From Apium graveolens (lineage: Eukaryota > Streptophyta > Magnoliopsida > Apiales > Apiaceae), in assembly GCF_009905375.1 (NCBI RefSeq), contig NC_133652.1, forward strand, positions 116,774,721 to 116,838,720: a stretch of DNA of 64,000 nucleotides, written 5' to 3'. The number at the start of each line of letters is the position of its first letter. Positions within the stretch are counted from its first letter, which is position 1. The position numbers were made by a program, and so were the translations under genes. Shown here piece by piece: positions 20,471 to 30,815 of this stretch. The notes under the pieces were generated by a model. The model did no database searches, was not told the origin of the DNA, and saw nothing but the letters and a program-made list of their open reading frames with translations.

Positions 20471-23400
20471 GAAGAATATAGGACATTCACTGGAGCCACC
20501 GCATACGATGATCAGTCGTAATACAAAAAATAGTAACATTTTCTACTAGTAGAAGGACGACACCTTCGTATCCCGGTTATCACCCTTGCCGTATTCGGGC
20601 TACGTGTCCCATTTTGGGTATACACATACTTCACAAGTTCTTAAGTACACAGAGTACCTTCGCCTGTGGTACCTTTGGTAGTCTCCCTAGTACACATAGT
20701 ACTAGAGTCTACCCCTCCCTTGTCCTTTTAAGAAGTCCTATCATATCTCAAGAACTCGAATCACATCTAATTTCTCCAAGCATTTTTCTTGGTGATAGGT
20801 ACAACTCATCTCATATGTATATATATGTATATATATGAACTTCCGAGAATTTTCGGAAGAAGTACTAAGATAATGTGAGTTGACCGGTGTCAACAGATAG
20901 ATAAATGAGGGGGAGTTTCTTTTGAAACTATATTCAAAATATTTAAAATACGTCGAGATAATATTTTTTGACGATCTGAAAATATTAATATGAATTTCTG
21001 AAACTCAGAAAATATTTTAAATTAGGTTTTATAATTTTTAAATGATTTTAAATCATTTAATAAATATTGAATAATTAAATAGTAATTATTAAATAATTAA
21101 ACCTCAAATAGTTCTTCTTTAAAAGAATATTTGAAATAATATTCCTCAACTAATTTAAGTTTAAGTAATTATATTAATCTTTAATATATATAAAATAATT
21201 GGTTTTAAAATAAAATAAACGTTGGAGAATACTTCTCCCTTTTTAAATGAATACCTGAAATAATATTCATTGCTCGGGTAATTAAATAGGGTTGAGGGAA
21301 TACGGTCTTTAGAAATCATTTTCAAATAAAATTCGAGGTACTTTAATACTTCGCAATAGGACATCAAGTCCCTTGGAATAAAATAGCTACGGACTTTTAA
21401 TCATCCCAAAATATCTCTGGGATAATTCCAGGGTTTATACTTTATGAAAATTGACCGACTCTCGGTCTTACAACTTATACATCACACTCTACTGTAGCGT
21501 TAATATTCTTAAATAAAACACCTCCGGAATACTTCCGATTTTTCATCAAATTATATTGACTGATCCTCGGTCTAAAATATACTCCTCATATATACAACTC
21601 TACTCTCTAGCTTTATCGATTGAAATTCGGTAATATTCCTATACCAAAATCATTATCATATCGTATGATATTATATAACATAATTCGTAAAACATCGTGA
21701 ATATAGCATCATGTATATATCGACATTATTTAAAAACAAACACAACACAACAGTTTCAAAAAGGTAGGGTTTGAAAACTTTCATGCAGTCCAAGATACAT
21801 TTTCCGGTGACTTCCTCTCGTTCCGGGTTTTCTAATCAACAAATATCATAATCTTAATCAGTATTCCTAATCTCATCACTGACTTATATTTCTATTAAGT
21901 ACAATACTTCATAATTTTCAATATCCGACCGAATCGAAATAAGTATCAATCCTTGGTCGAAATGGACGGTCAAAGTAGTCTTATAGAGTTGACTTTACCG
22001 AATGTTACTATTACGCGACTCGAACTCTATCATTTTTAATAAATCGTAAAATTAATATTTTAATATAAAACCTCGAGGAGCTTCTTGAGTTCTTTTAATA
22101 TTTATCATAAAAGTTTCATTTTGATAAAATGAATTTAATTAGGTGAAAAATATTTTAAAATTCGATCAACTACGGAGTTTTACTATTAAAACCACTTTCA
22201 CTAAAACGTTGATATCTCTCAAACCGTTAACTCAATTGATGCAATATTTTCACGTGCGCGATCTTGAAAAAATTTAGAACACATTATGTTAAAATGGTTT
22301 TCTGGTAAATGGGGTGAAAATCCCGAAGTGGCAGTTTCCTAACAGTGGGTTGCGTTGGGTGTTTTTACTCCGCGCGACCCCGACTCCGATATTTTTATAA
22401 AATTAACAAATCAATATTTTTACTTGAAATTTTTATGGAAGTTAATAAACTCTATTTCTTACTCTCTATAAAAATTTCATGATTTTTAAATGTTTTTAAG
22501 TTGATCATATATATTTACAAATTTCGTAATTTTTAGCAGTTTTGTCGCGTAAATCCATTTTACTAAATCCGTAAATCGGAATCAAGTGATTCAAGCACCT
22601 AAACGATATTTATAACCTTGTCTTTCATAATCAAGTGTTATTTTTTAGGAAACTAAAGTTTATACATTCGGGAAATTCTGCAGAAACTTAAGTTGAGTTT
22701 TGTTCGTTTTAACAAGGTTACGATTACGATTCGAGTTTCGTTTACGTCTTAAATCATTATACCACCATCAACAATCATAAAATCAGTATCTCAACACTAA
22801 ATCCTCTCAATAACATCATGTTCTTGAGGCAAAAATTATCAACCTTAAAATTAATTAACCAAACATCAATATAATATCAAATCAATCATCAAAACCATAC
22901 TTATATCCAAGATCCTTACTTTTCTTGAAAATTAAAACTTAAAAAAAGTTTGGATGAATGTTTATACCTTCCTTGAAGCTTTTTAATACTTAATAAAGTC
23001 CTAATATCCTTGATGAAGCCTTGGTATAGCTTTAGGAGCCTTAAACTTTCATGAAAAATCAAGAAAACAAGTTGGTGATTTTCGGAGTTACTATTCACCC
23101 TCAACTTCAAATATTTTTATAAAATTGAAAACTTTATGGATGGGAATGAATTTAGGTGCGTGACTTACCCATTATATGAAATAGGTTTGGTAAAAATTTG
23201 GTGATTGTTGAATGAGTAGAACATGAGATATGAATTTTTCTTTCCATGGTGTTCTTGAAAATCAGCATTGTGTTTTTGGGAGAGAGAGAGAGAGAGAGAG
23301 AGAATTTCTTGGCTTGCTTCTTGGAAATGTGGTGAAAATTGTATGCATTTTTTCTATTACTAAGGTGTATAGAATAAGCCTTTCATTTTCCAAGTCTAGG

Positions 23401-23956
23401 CCTAGCTTGCACACCAATTGTCAAGCTATATCATGATTAAAAAAACAAGAATCCTTATTTTAGGGAAAGTTGTTTTGTACTTGCTTTTAATTTAATTAGC
23501 TAGCTTCATTAATTAATTGCTAATTTATTTGCATTAGATTTGAATGGAATTTGCATGGCCTTGGTTTATTTATTTGTTCAATTACGTATTTGCTTGGTCG
23601 CTTATTCGTTTTCGTAATAATATTCGTCAGCGATTCGCGGGGTAAATCCTTTCTTATACGTCCTTTACACTTTGAAGTATCGTACATGGATTTGAATTTG
23701 TAGGAATTTAACTTTGTAATTATATTGTGATTCTCATGATCCTTGATGGTTCATAGATACGGTCGTTTTTCAAAGTTCGTTTTCTTCAAAAACTAATAGC
23801 GTTTACATACACTCATTTGGTACGTATAATCACAATATCAACTCGGAATCTTAAATTAAAAACCCGTATATAGTGTGGTCACAAAAGTTTTTATTAAACC
23901 ACAAAGTTACAATTCATAAAGGTCTTTTACCGATGTCAAAATTTTGGGTTCTTACA
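20471..23956 (-). repeat. Probable lone Ty3/gypsy LTR, minus strand
   Basis: On the minus strand this 3.5 kb block opens TGTAAGAACCCAAAATTTTG, an opening typical of Ty3/gypsy LTRs. It is AT-rich with no coding capacity, and its length is close to the 3,480-base LTR of the gypsy element at 45059. It contains the phrase GGTGAATAGTAACTCCGAAA, common in such LTRs. No primer site, polypurine tract or pol lies beside it, so it is best read as a lone or truncated LTR. The other end is cut by the SIRE LTR at 20470, so its closing CA is not seen. A (GA)n run lies at 23279-23303. Confidence 0.5.
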
Positions 23957-24329
23957 TCCATGCTCCAAGCTGTTATAGGAGAAATTAATGGTATTTATTA
24001 TTCATATCCAAGCAGTGGAATGGTAAGTGTAATTACACAACTCATTACTTCAATGAGGTCAGTTAGCAAGGGTAAGGATTTTCAGAAAATCCCAGCAACA
24101 GCTTAGGGGGAGCAAAAGAAGGATCAACTAGTCAGACACAACACCTCATTGTAAATCAGGGGACAATAAAGAAAATATCTGCTGAGACAAAGGGTTTGAC
24201 GTCAATATTATTCCCATAGTCTAGTTCTTAAGTGATCCAGATGGTGAAGTAATGATTACCAGGGCTACTGAGTATGAATGATTAACTCTATAGTTTTCTT
24301 TCTAAAGAAGAAACTAAGAAAGTTACAGA

Positions 24330-25345
24330 AGCTCTGATAGATCCGGATTGATTGGGTGATTGCAAAGCAAGTTGTCAGTCAGCAAGCAGATTGAAGGGAA
24401 GTTTGTATCCAAACCAAATGACAAATTTATAATTGGTACAAGGATAACCAGAAGTCAATGCTGGATGACAATGGCATTATTACGAGGGACAAGGCCAAAC
24501 TGGATGCTAGGTTATTATCAGGAAGCAGTATCTAGCAGAAAGCACCTGTGACGGGACTTGAGGATATTATGACATATGAGGCACCTGATGCACATTCAAA
24601 CTTGGAATTGGACTCTAGTAGATGTGTACAAGTGTACTCCTGGTTGGTGAGTTAAAAGAGAAAGTCAATGCAAAATAGTTCATGGACTTTGCAATAGCAG
24701 ATCAATTGGACTCTGTATATCTCTTCTTCACAAGCTCACTTCAGGATGGTATGAAACAGTATACTACTCAAGAAATCGTCAAGGATATGGTAGGGCACTC
24801 TAACTGAAGTTATAGTTAAATATGAACTACTAGAGTCGTCATATTAATAACTCTCTTATCACTAGGAACAAACATAATATTATAGATGTGTAATGATAAA
24901 TGTTCTCAAGATGCCAAAGTGCAAGGTTCCAAGTGGTTCCTAGAGAATCCAATCTTATAGCTATTAACAAGATTATTAGATATCTTAAGGGACTATCAAC
25001 TCTTGGAGTAAAGTACCCTAAAGATAATATGCTTAAGATGTTTGGCTATATAGATATAGATTACACAGGTTGTAAGAAAGACAGGAGAAGCATCTATGAA
25101 GCTGTCAACTTAAGTGATAAGACAAGCATCTCGGGAAGCTGTCAACTTTGTGGAAGAAGACTGATTTCTTGTTACGATAAGAAACAAGATCAAATCCAAC
25201 ACCTCTGTGGAACACTCTATGACAAGGCACCTTGACACCAGGTATCACTTATCTCGAGAGCATGTCTTTTAGTCAAAATGTCACTTGCAGAAACACTTAT
25301 TAAATCACTTGTTAAAATTAATCTTTCAAGACTGGTTTGTAAATG
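24330..25345 (+). pseudogene. pol relic (reverse transcriptase to RNase H) of an old Copia element
   Basis: Pieces in shifting frames match the Copia RT opening (ALIDPDW, then PNDKFIIGTR and a GIITRDKAK-like stretch at 24360-24551), the RNase H region (24900-25235: ARFQVVPRES, IIRYLKG, LGVKYPKDN) and the C-terminal HLDTRYHLSREHV motif (about 25230-25262). The RT palm with its catalytic Asp pair is missing. Many stops. No integrase is found upstream. Confidence 0.75.
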
Positions 25346-25399
25346 TGGGATATCATTCATTGCATATTAGTTGGAAATCCCATATGTAAGGAATTTTTC

Positions 25400-27119
25400 A
25401 TACAAGTTCACAAGTATTAAATATTCAATATTTAAAGGACTTGTGAATTTATCAGTAATCCAGTACCTCGTACTTAGTGCTACTATCTTGATTATCATGA
25501 TTATAATGTCATATACATTTGTGGTGGTTATGTATTATAGCATTAAGTTTGAATTTTATTTTAATTGATTTAAATTATGATTATAGACAATTCCATTCCA
25601 TATCAGTGTCATAATTTAAATTACATTAAAATAATATGCAGCATAGTTATTTGTATCTTGTATGAATAATTATAGCACTTTAGTATTAGTGATATTATTT
25701 AGAATTTTTGTTCTAAGTAATCAATGTTTATTTCTAAAATCACTAATATCGAAATTTGAAGTATTTTCTAAGTTGTGTGTATAAAACTCTCAATATTTTA
25801 TATGCTTAGAAAGTATTTCTAAAAATACTAATTATCCAGAGATAGATTGCCATGTATATAAGTCATATATCCTATTGGTGATTATTCAAGGATAATTATA
25901 AAAATATTTAAGTGCTAGTATCTAACTCATAGATATTTAGTATTTATTTATTTAATATTTATTTTGAGTAGTTTGGATTATGGAAATTGAAGCAATTCAA
26001 TGATTTTATTTGCTCCATAATTCAAACTAACTTGAAATAAATAAGCAGCATGATTGATTATAACTAAATTTGTCAATAATTGATATCTAGTATATTGATG
26101 GTAACTTATGTGTTATAAGTTGATTATGAGATTTTGGTTTTAGTGGATTTAGCAATGTTTACATTTCAAGAATTCACTGAAATCAGAATCATGATTGTAG
26201 CATGATTAGTTGTGTACTAATTTTTGACTTATATCAGTTAATGATATTTAGTTAAGATTTTAAGTACGAACTAATTGTGAAGTATTAGTATTTGTGGAAT
26301 TATTCAGAACTCCTCTAAGTAATCAATGTTTATCCTCAGTCACTTAAACTAACACAAAAGGTGTAAAAATCTTTCTTAAGTACAACTATTGTAAAAGTAA
26401 CCATATGTTGTCCACTGAGAATAATTTTTATATTTATTTGCAAATTCCTAAATACTTTGATAATAGATGCAATATTTAATGGATCAAAGTATATGGAACT
26501 TAGAATATTTTTCTAAGATTACAAACAAGACAATGTTGTTAATGTGACTTTATTTATCGAACCAATATTGTCTGAGATATTACAGTTGTTAGGAGTTAAC
26601 AATTGTATAGAATATGAAGTTGAATGCTAATGTCTATTTAATAGATAATTGGTATTTAATTCATTGATATCTTATTTTAATATGTAAAATAGGATGCAAC
26701 ATAATTATTAATATCTAAAATACTTGACAAGTATCAGTCAATGATATGTTGTAGATAATTGTGAGATTTTAAGTTTTAGTGAATTTATATGTTTTGCTAT
26801 ATATGAAAGATTCACTATAATTTAAAATTAGCAGCATAGTCATTCTTATTGAGATTATTTATCAACAAACAGTGTTGATAATAATTTTATAAAGATAGAT
26901 TATGGAGCTTTTGACATGAATGAGAATTGCTTAGACTTTACCCTAAGTGATCAATGCTTTTACAAAAACTCATTCATATTGAAAGACAAAATCTTTCTTT
27001 CTCTTTTTAATATTTCTAGGTCATGAGTCTGTGTCTTTTTTATATTAAAAGACATGATTATTTATCTTTTTATGCATAAAAATAGACTTGTACACTCGAG
27101 CAGTTTTAAGAGAAAAATA
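25400..27119. repeat. Degenerate tandem repeats of about 0.6 kb
   Basis: The phrase CTAAGTAATCAATGTTTA occurs at 25713 and 26315, and as CTAAGTGATCAATGCTT at 26943, spacing 602 and 628. Neighbouring phrases such as GAGATTTTRRTTTTAGTG and GCAGCATAGT recur with similar spacing. This suggests about three decayed copies of a roughly 0.6 kb unit in the pol-ORF2 spacer of the old relic. Confidence 0.5.
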
Positions 27120-27472
27120 TGTTAGTCTCATAACAATGTAACAAGAATTACAGAAGGGGGGGTGAATGGAATTCTTGAAACTTTTTTTTCTTGACTAAAA
27201 ATGTTCTAACTCAAATATATATATATAAGTTATGAATTGATTAGAACAATGCGGAATAGTTACTTGAAATGAATCAAAACACAAGTAATTAAAAACAAGA
27301 GTCTTTAAAAACTTTATGATGGATTTGAATGATTCCACCAGAGATATATAATATATATCGAGAGAACTCTGTGTGCAAAAAGCTCACACCTGCTTACAAA
27401 ATGATAACAAATAAGAACAAGAGAAATGCTAAGAATACAGCTTACAAATGTTTCTCTCTGGGTTGCTTAGTT
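27120..27472 (-). repeat. Inverted R-U5 segment fused to the 5' LTR
   Basis: This is the reverse complement of about 28211-28560, that is, from near the expected transcription start to the end of the LTR. It opens TGTTAGTC and runs into the 5' LTR start with a shared GTT at 27470-27472. The U3 part of the inverted LTR is missing. The extent matches minus-strand strong-stop DNA. Confidence 0.8.
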
Positions 27473-27803
27473 GTGTATATGTTGTGTACTTGATGATTCC
27501 ATGAACAAAACACCTTGGTAGATTTTACTTAGTGAAACTGTAGCACTCGACGGATAAGAATTATAGTTCCGACAGATAACTCATTTTGGTCCCGACGGAT
27601 GATGACTTATTATCCATCGAGTGAGTAGCATATGTACCAATAAGTTTGTAGCATATTTCTGCATACACCTTTGTATAGATTCTGTAGTAGCATATAAGTC
27701 ATGTTGACTTTAACTAGATATGCAGAATAGGTTGATTAATTGTACATAGACGATGTCTTGTAATTCTGCATAAATGAAATGAAGTCGAGTTCCAAACAGC
27801 TAC

Positions 27804-27940
27804 CGATGGATGATTAACAAAGCCATCGACGGATGATCAAATAGCTATCAACGGATGATCAATATAGCAGTCGACGGATGATCAACAAAGCCATCAACGG
27901 ATGATCATAAACTCGACGGATGATCATGTACTCAACGGAT
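27804..27940 (+). repeat. Seven-unit phased CGACGGAT array in U3
   Basis: Octamers (exact, or with one base changed: CGATGGAT, CAACGGAT) begin at 27804, 27827, 27849, 27872, 27895, 27914 and 27933. Spacing is 23, 22, 23, 23, 19 and 19 bases, close to two helical turns, all on one face and one strand. Most units continue GATCA. The 3' LTR repeats the array at 39750-39885. Confidence 0.9.
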
Positions 27941-28171
27941 AAAGAATTCAAATATCTGTTGACAGTGACAACAGAGTCACATGTGTCGAGTGTATGCAAA
28001 TGGAATGTGGTATCCTATTCAACTGGGTTTTCGAGAACAAAGAAGCATTGCCATTTCCATGCTATTATGAAGATATTCAAAGATGCTAGAATAGAGTAAT
28101 GAAGTAGCATTGTATTAGACTTGATAGTTTTTGTTTTATTATCCTGTCTAATTACTTTGTAATCTTGGTGA

Positions 28172-28180
28172 TATATAAAC
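28172..28180 (+). promoter_or_regulatory. LTR TATA box, plus-strand SIRE-like element
   Basis: TATATAAAC, with the same site in the 3' LTR at 40117-40125. The inverted R-U5 segment at 27120 ends opposite 28211, some 30-39 bases downstream, which is where transcription should start. Confidence 0.6.
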
Positions 28181-28561
28181 CAAGAAGTAACAATAGAATA
28201 GTAACTAAGGAACTAAGCAACCCAGAGAGAAACATTTGTAAGCTGTATTCTTAGCATTTCTCTCGTTCTTAGTTGTTATCATTTTGTAAGCAGCTGTGAG
28301 CTTTTTGCACACAGAATTCTCTCGATATATATTATATATCTCTGGTGGAATCATTCAAATCCACCAGAAACTTTTTAAAGACTCTTATTTTTAATTACTT
28401 GTGTTTTGATTCATTTCAAGTAACTATTCCGTATTGTGCTAATCAATTCATAACTTATATATATATTTGAGTTAGAACATTTTTAGTCAAGAAAAAAAGT
28501 TTCAAGAATTCCATTCAACCCCCCTTCTGTAATTCTTGTTACATTGTTAAGGGACTAACAA

Positions 28562-28574
28562 TTGGTATCAGAGC
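28562..28574 (+). promoter_or_regulatory. Primer binding site (initiator tRNA-Met)
   Basis: TTGGTATCAGAGC, one base after the LTR end, complementary to the 3' end of initiator tRNA-Met. Confidence 0.88.
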
Positions 28575-28621
28575 AAGCTCTTGAAGAACAAAGAGTTTAA
28601 AGATCAAAACAATACAGCTAG

Positions 28622-30795
28622 ATGAACAAGAAGGATGTTGGAGTCAAGATTCCTTTTCTGGCTAAAGATAATTACCATCATTGGAAGGTAAAGATGCATC
28701 TTTATTTGCTTTCTCAAGATGAGGCCTATGTGGACTGCATAGAAAGAGGCAAAAGAAAGTGATATAGCTACTGATTCAGCAATATGAGCATTTTCACAAT
28801 AAAGAAAGTGAGTCTCTCACTGACATTTTTAGTAGGTTTCAAAAACTGCTAAATGCTCTAAAGTTGCATGGAAGGGTCTATCAGACAAAAGACTCCAATC
28901 TGAAATTCCTTAGATCTCTTCCAAAGGAATGGAAACTAATGACAGTCTCATTAAGAATCTCACAAGATTATAAGGAGTTTACTTTGGAGAGACTGTATGG
29001 CATCCTGAAAACTTATGAGGTTGAAAGAGAGCAAGATGAGAGGATGGAGAGAGGAAAGTAAAAAGGAGGGTCCATTGCACTAGTGGTTGAGTTAGAAAAA
29101 GAGAAGGAAATGAAGATGGAAGCTGTTCAATCAACTTCAAGGGTCTGTGAAAGCAAGGGCAAAGGGCTTGCAGTAGAAAGTGAAGATTCTTTGCGCCAAG
29201 ATGACATGGAAGACATTGATGAACATTTAGCATTTCTGTCCAGAAGATTTGCCAAGCTCAAGTTCAAAAAGAACTTTGGAGCAGCCAAGCCAAATAGAAA
29301 TATGGTGGATAAATCAAAATTCAAATGTTTCAAATATGGCTTGGCAGGGCACTTTGCCAGTGAGTGTAGGAAGTCAGATTTCAGTAAGAAAAAGTTTGAG
29401 CCTGTGGATTATAAGAAAAAATACTTTGAGCTGCTCAAACAAAAGGAAAGGGCTTTCATTACACAAGAAAACGACTGGGCAGCAGATGGTCTGGATGAAG
29501 ATAAAGATGTTAGCTATGTCAATCTAGCCCTAATGGCCAAGTCTGATGAAACAGAAACAAGCTCTTCAAGTAATCAGGTAATTACTACAAACCTTGCACA
29601 TCTATCTAAAGCTGAGTGTAATGATGCTATAAATGACATGTCTACAGAGTTATATCATTTGCGTGTTACACTTAAGTCTCTTACTAAAGAAAATGCTAAA
29701 ATCAAAGAAAACAATTTGTTTTTAAGTGAGAGAAATAATGTGCTAGAGTCTCAGTTCATTGATTTTGAAAAATTAAGAATTGAGTGTAAGATTGCCAAGG
29801 AGGAATTAACTGAGTCCTTGAAGAAAGAAGAAATTTTGAAGAAGCAGCTTGAACGTGAACAGGAGGTGATTAAGGCATGGAAAACATCTAGAGATGTCCA
29901 TGCTCAAATTACCAAAGTTCAAGGAATTGAGTCTCTCTGTGATGCAGCCTGGAAAAAGAACAAGGAGAAACTAGAACCAAATTTGGTGAGTGGAGTGCTA
30001 ATAGATGTAGACTCGACGGATGATGAGGATCATCCGTCGGATAACAAAAAGTGTTATCCGTCGACTAATGAAAATCCTCAACCGTCGGCTGTAAGCAAGC
30101 CTATCAGTAAAGCCAAACTTGTTAAAATGAATGAAAAGTATGGATCTGTTTCCAAGAACTTTGTTTCAGGAGAATCGAGTCAAGTTAAGAAAGGGAAAAA
30201 GGCTAATGTTAGTCACATGACTGTCAAACAGTTAAGTGACAGACTTGAAAAGATTGAGGTGAAAACAGAGGTTGAAAAGAAAAATAATAGAAATGGTAAA
30301 GTAGGGATTAACAAACACAATAACTACACACCTGATAAATATGCTCCTAGAAAAATCTGTGTCAAGTGTGGTAGTATAAATCATTTGTCTGTTAAGTGCA
30401 AATATTCCATGCCTACTTCCATGTCTGTGCCACCTCACTTTCCTAACATGAATGCCATGCCTCCCATGCCTATGAATGCCATGTCTACACAGAATTTGAA
30501 TGCACAGTTTGCTAAAATGCCATTTGCACCTAATCCCTATTATGCTGCATTTAGTATGTCACAAATGACATTTAGCATGCCTTACTGGAATAACATGTTC
30601 ACTTATAGCATGCCATTCCCTGTTGATTATAATATGCATGATAATTCTGTTGCAATGAATGGTTTCAAAGGCCCAACTCAAATGACCAATGATGAATCTG
30701 ATATCCCCAAGTCAAATGAGATAAAGCCTAAGAAACAGAAAAAGAAAGCTAACAAGGCAGGACCCAAGGAAACTTGGGTACCAAAATCAACTTGA
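28622..30795 (+). pseudogene. gag of the plus-strand SIRE-like element
   Basis: Starts MNKKDVGVKIPFL at the first ATG after the primer site. The frame breaks near 28750, where CIERG is joined to a later part of the gag core, a deletion partly different from that in the minus copy. From 29083 to 30795 the frame is open for 570 codons: a knuckle reading CFKYGLAGHFASEC, in which the second Cys is Tyr; a long coiled coil (about residues 180-270); a Ser/Asp-rich stretch with octamers at 30014, 30032, 30056 and 30080; a second knuckle-like CVKCGSINHLSVKC; then a Met/Pro/Asn-rich tail. It stops TGA at 30793-30795. Confidence 0.87.
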
Positions 30796-30815
30796 TTTGA
30801 TTTTGATGTGTGCAG
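30793..30815 (+). promoter_or_regulatory. gag-pol junction with stops and a splice-acceptor-like CAG
   Basis: gag stops at 30793. pol continues in another frame and has its own stop (TGA, 30804-30806) just downstream. A T-rich run then leads to GTGTGCAG at 30815, after which the pol frame is open. The minus copy has the same spacing (gag TGA 17217-17219, TAA 17206-17208, CAG 17197-17199). The layout argues against simple frameshifting and fits splicing into pol. Confidence 0.5.

Larger units (their letters stand above)
23957..27119 (+). mobile_element. Old Copia relic, left half
   Basis: Contains a heavily mutated pol (24330-25345) followed by 1.7 kb of AT-rich DNA with degenerate tandem structure. 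The matching ORF2 remnant continues at 40860-41340 on the far side of the inserted SIRE-like element. The relic is too decayed to date, but it belongs to the same broad Copia group. It carries no CGACGGAT octamers. Confidence 0.65.
27470..28560 (+). repeat. 5' LTR of the plus-strand SIRE-like element
   Basis: 1,091 bases, highly similar to 39415-40507. The opening base pair is AG rather than TG because of the fusion with the inverted segment. It closes GGGACTAACA. It holds four octamers at 27548-27619, a seven-unit array at 27804-27940 and a TATA box at 28172. Confidence 0.93.

Noticed and set aside
20600..23960. Several 60-80 codon ORFs in the AT-rich gypsy-type LTR
   Set aside because: Low-complexity composition, no domain, and no conservation visible; chance ORFs.
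27804..27940. Octamer array as a CRISPR-like or satellite array
   Set aside because: The genome is a plant's; units vary in spacing, repeats are 8 bases and the array sits inside an LTR at a fixed place.
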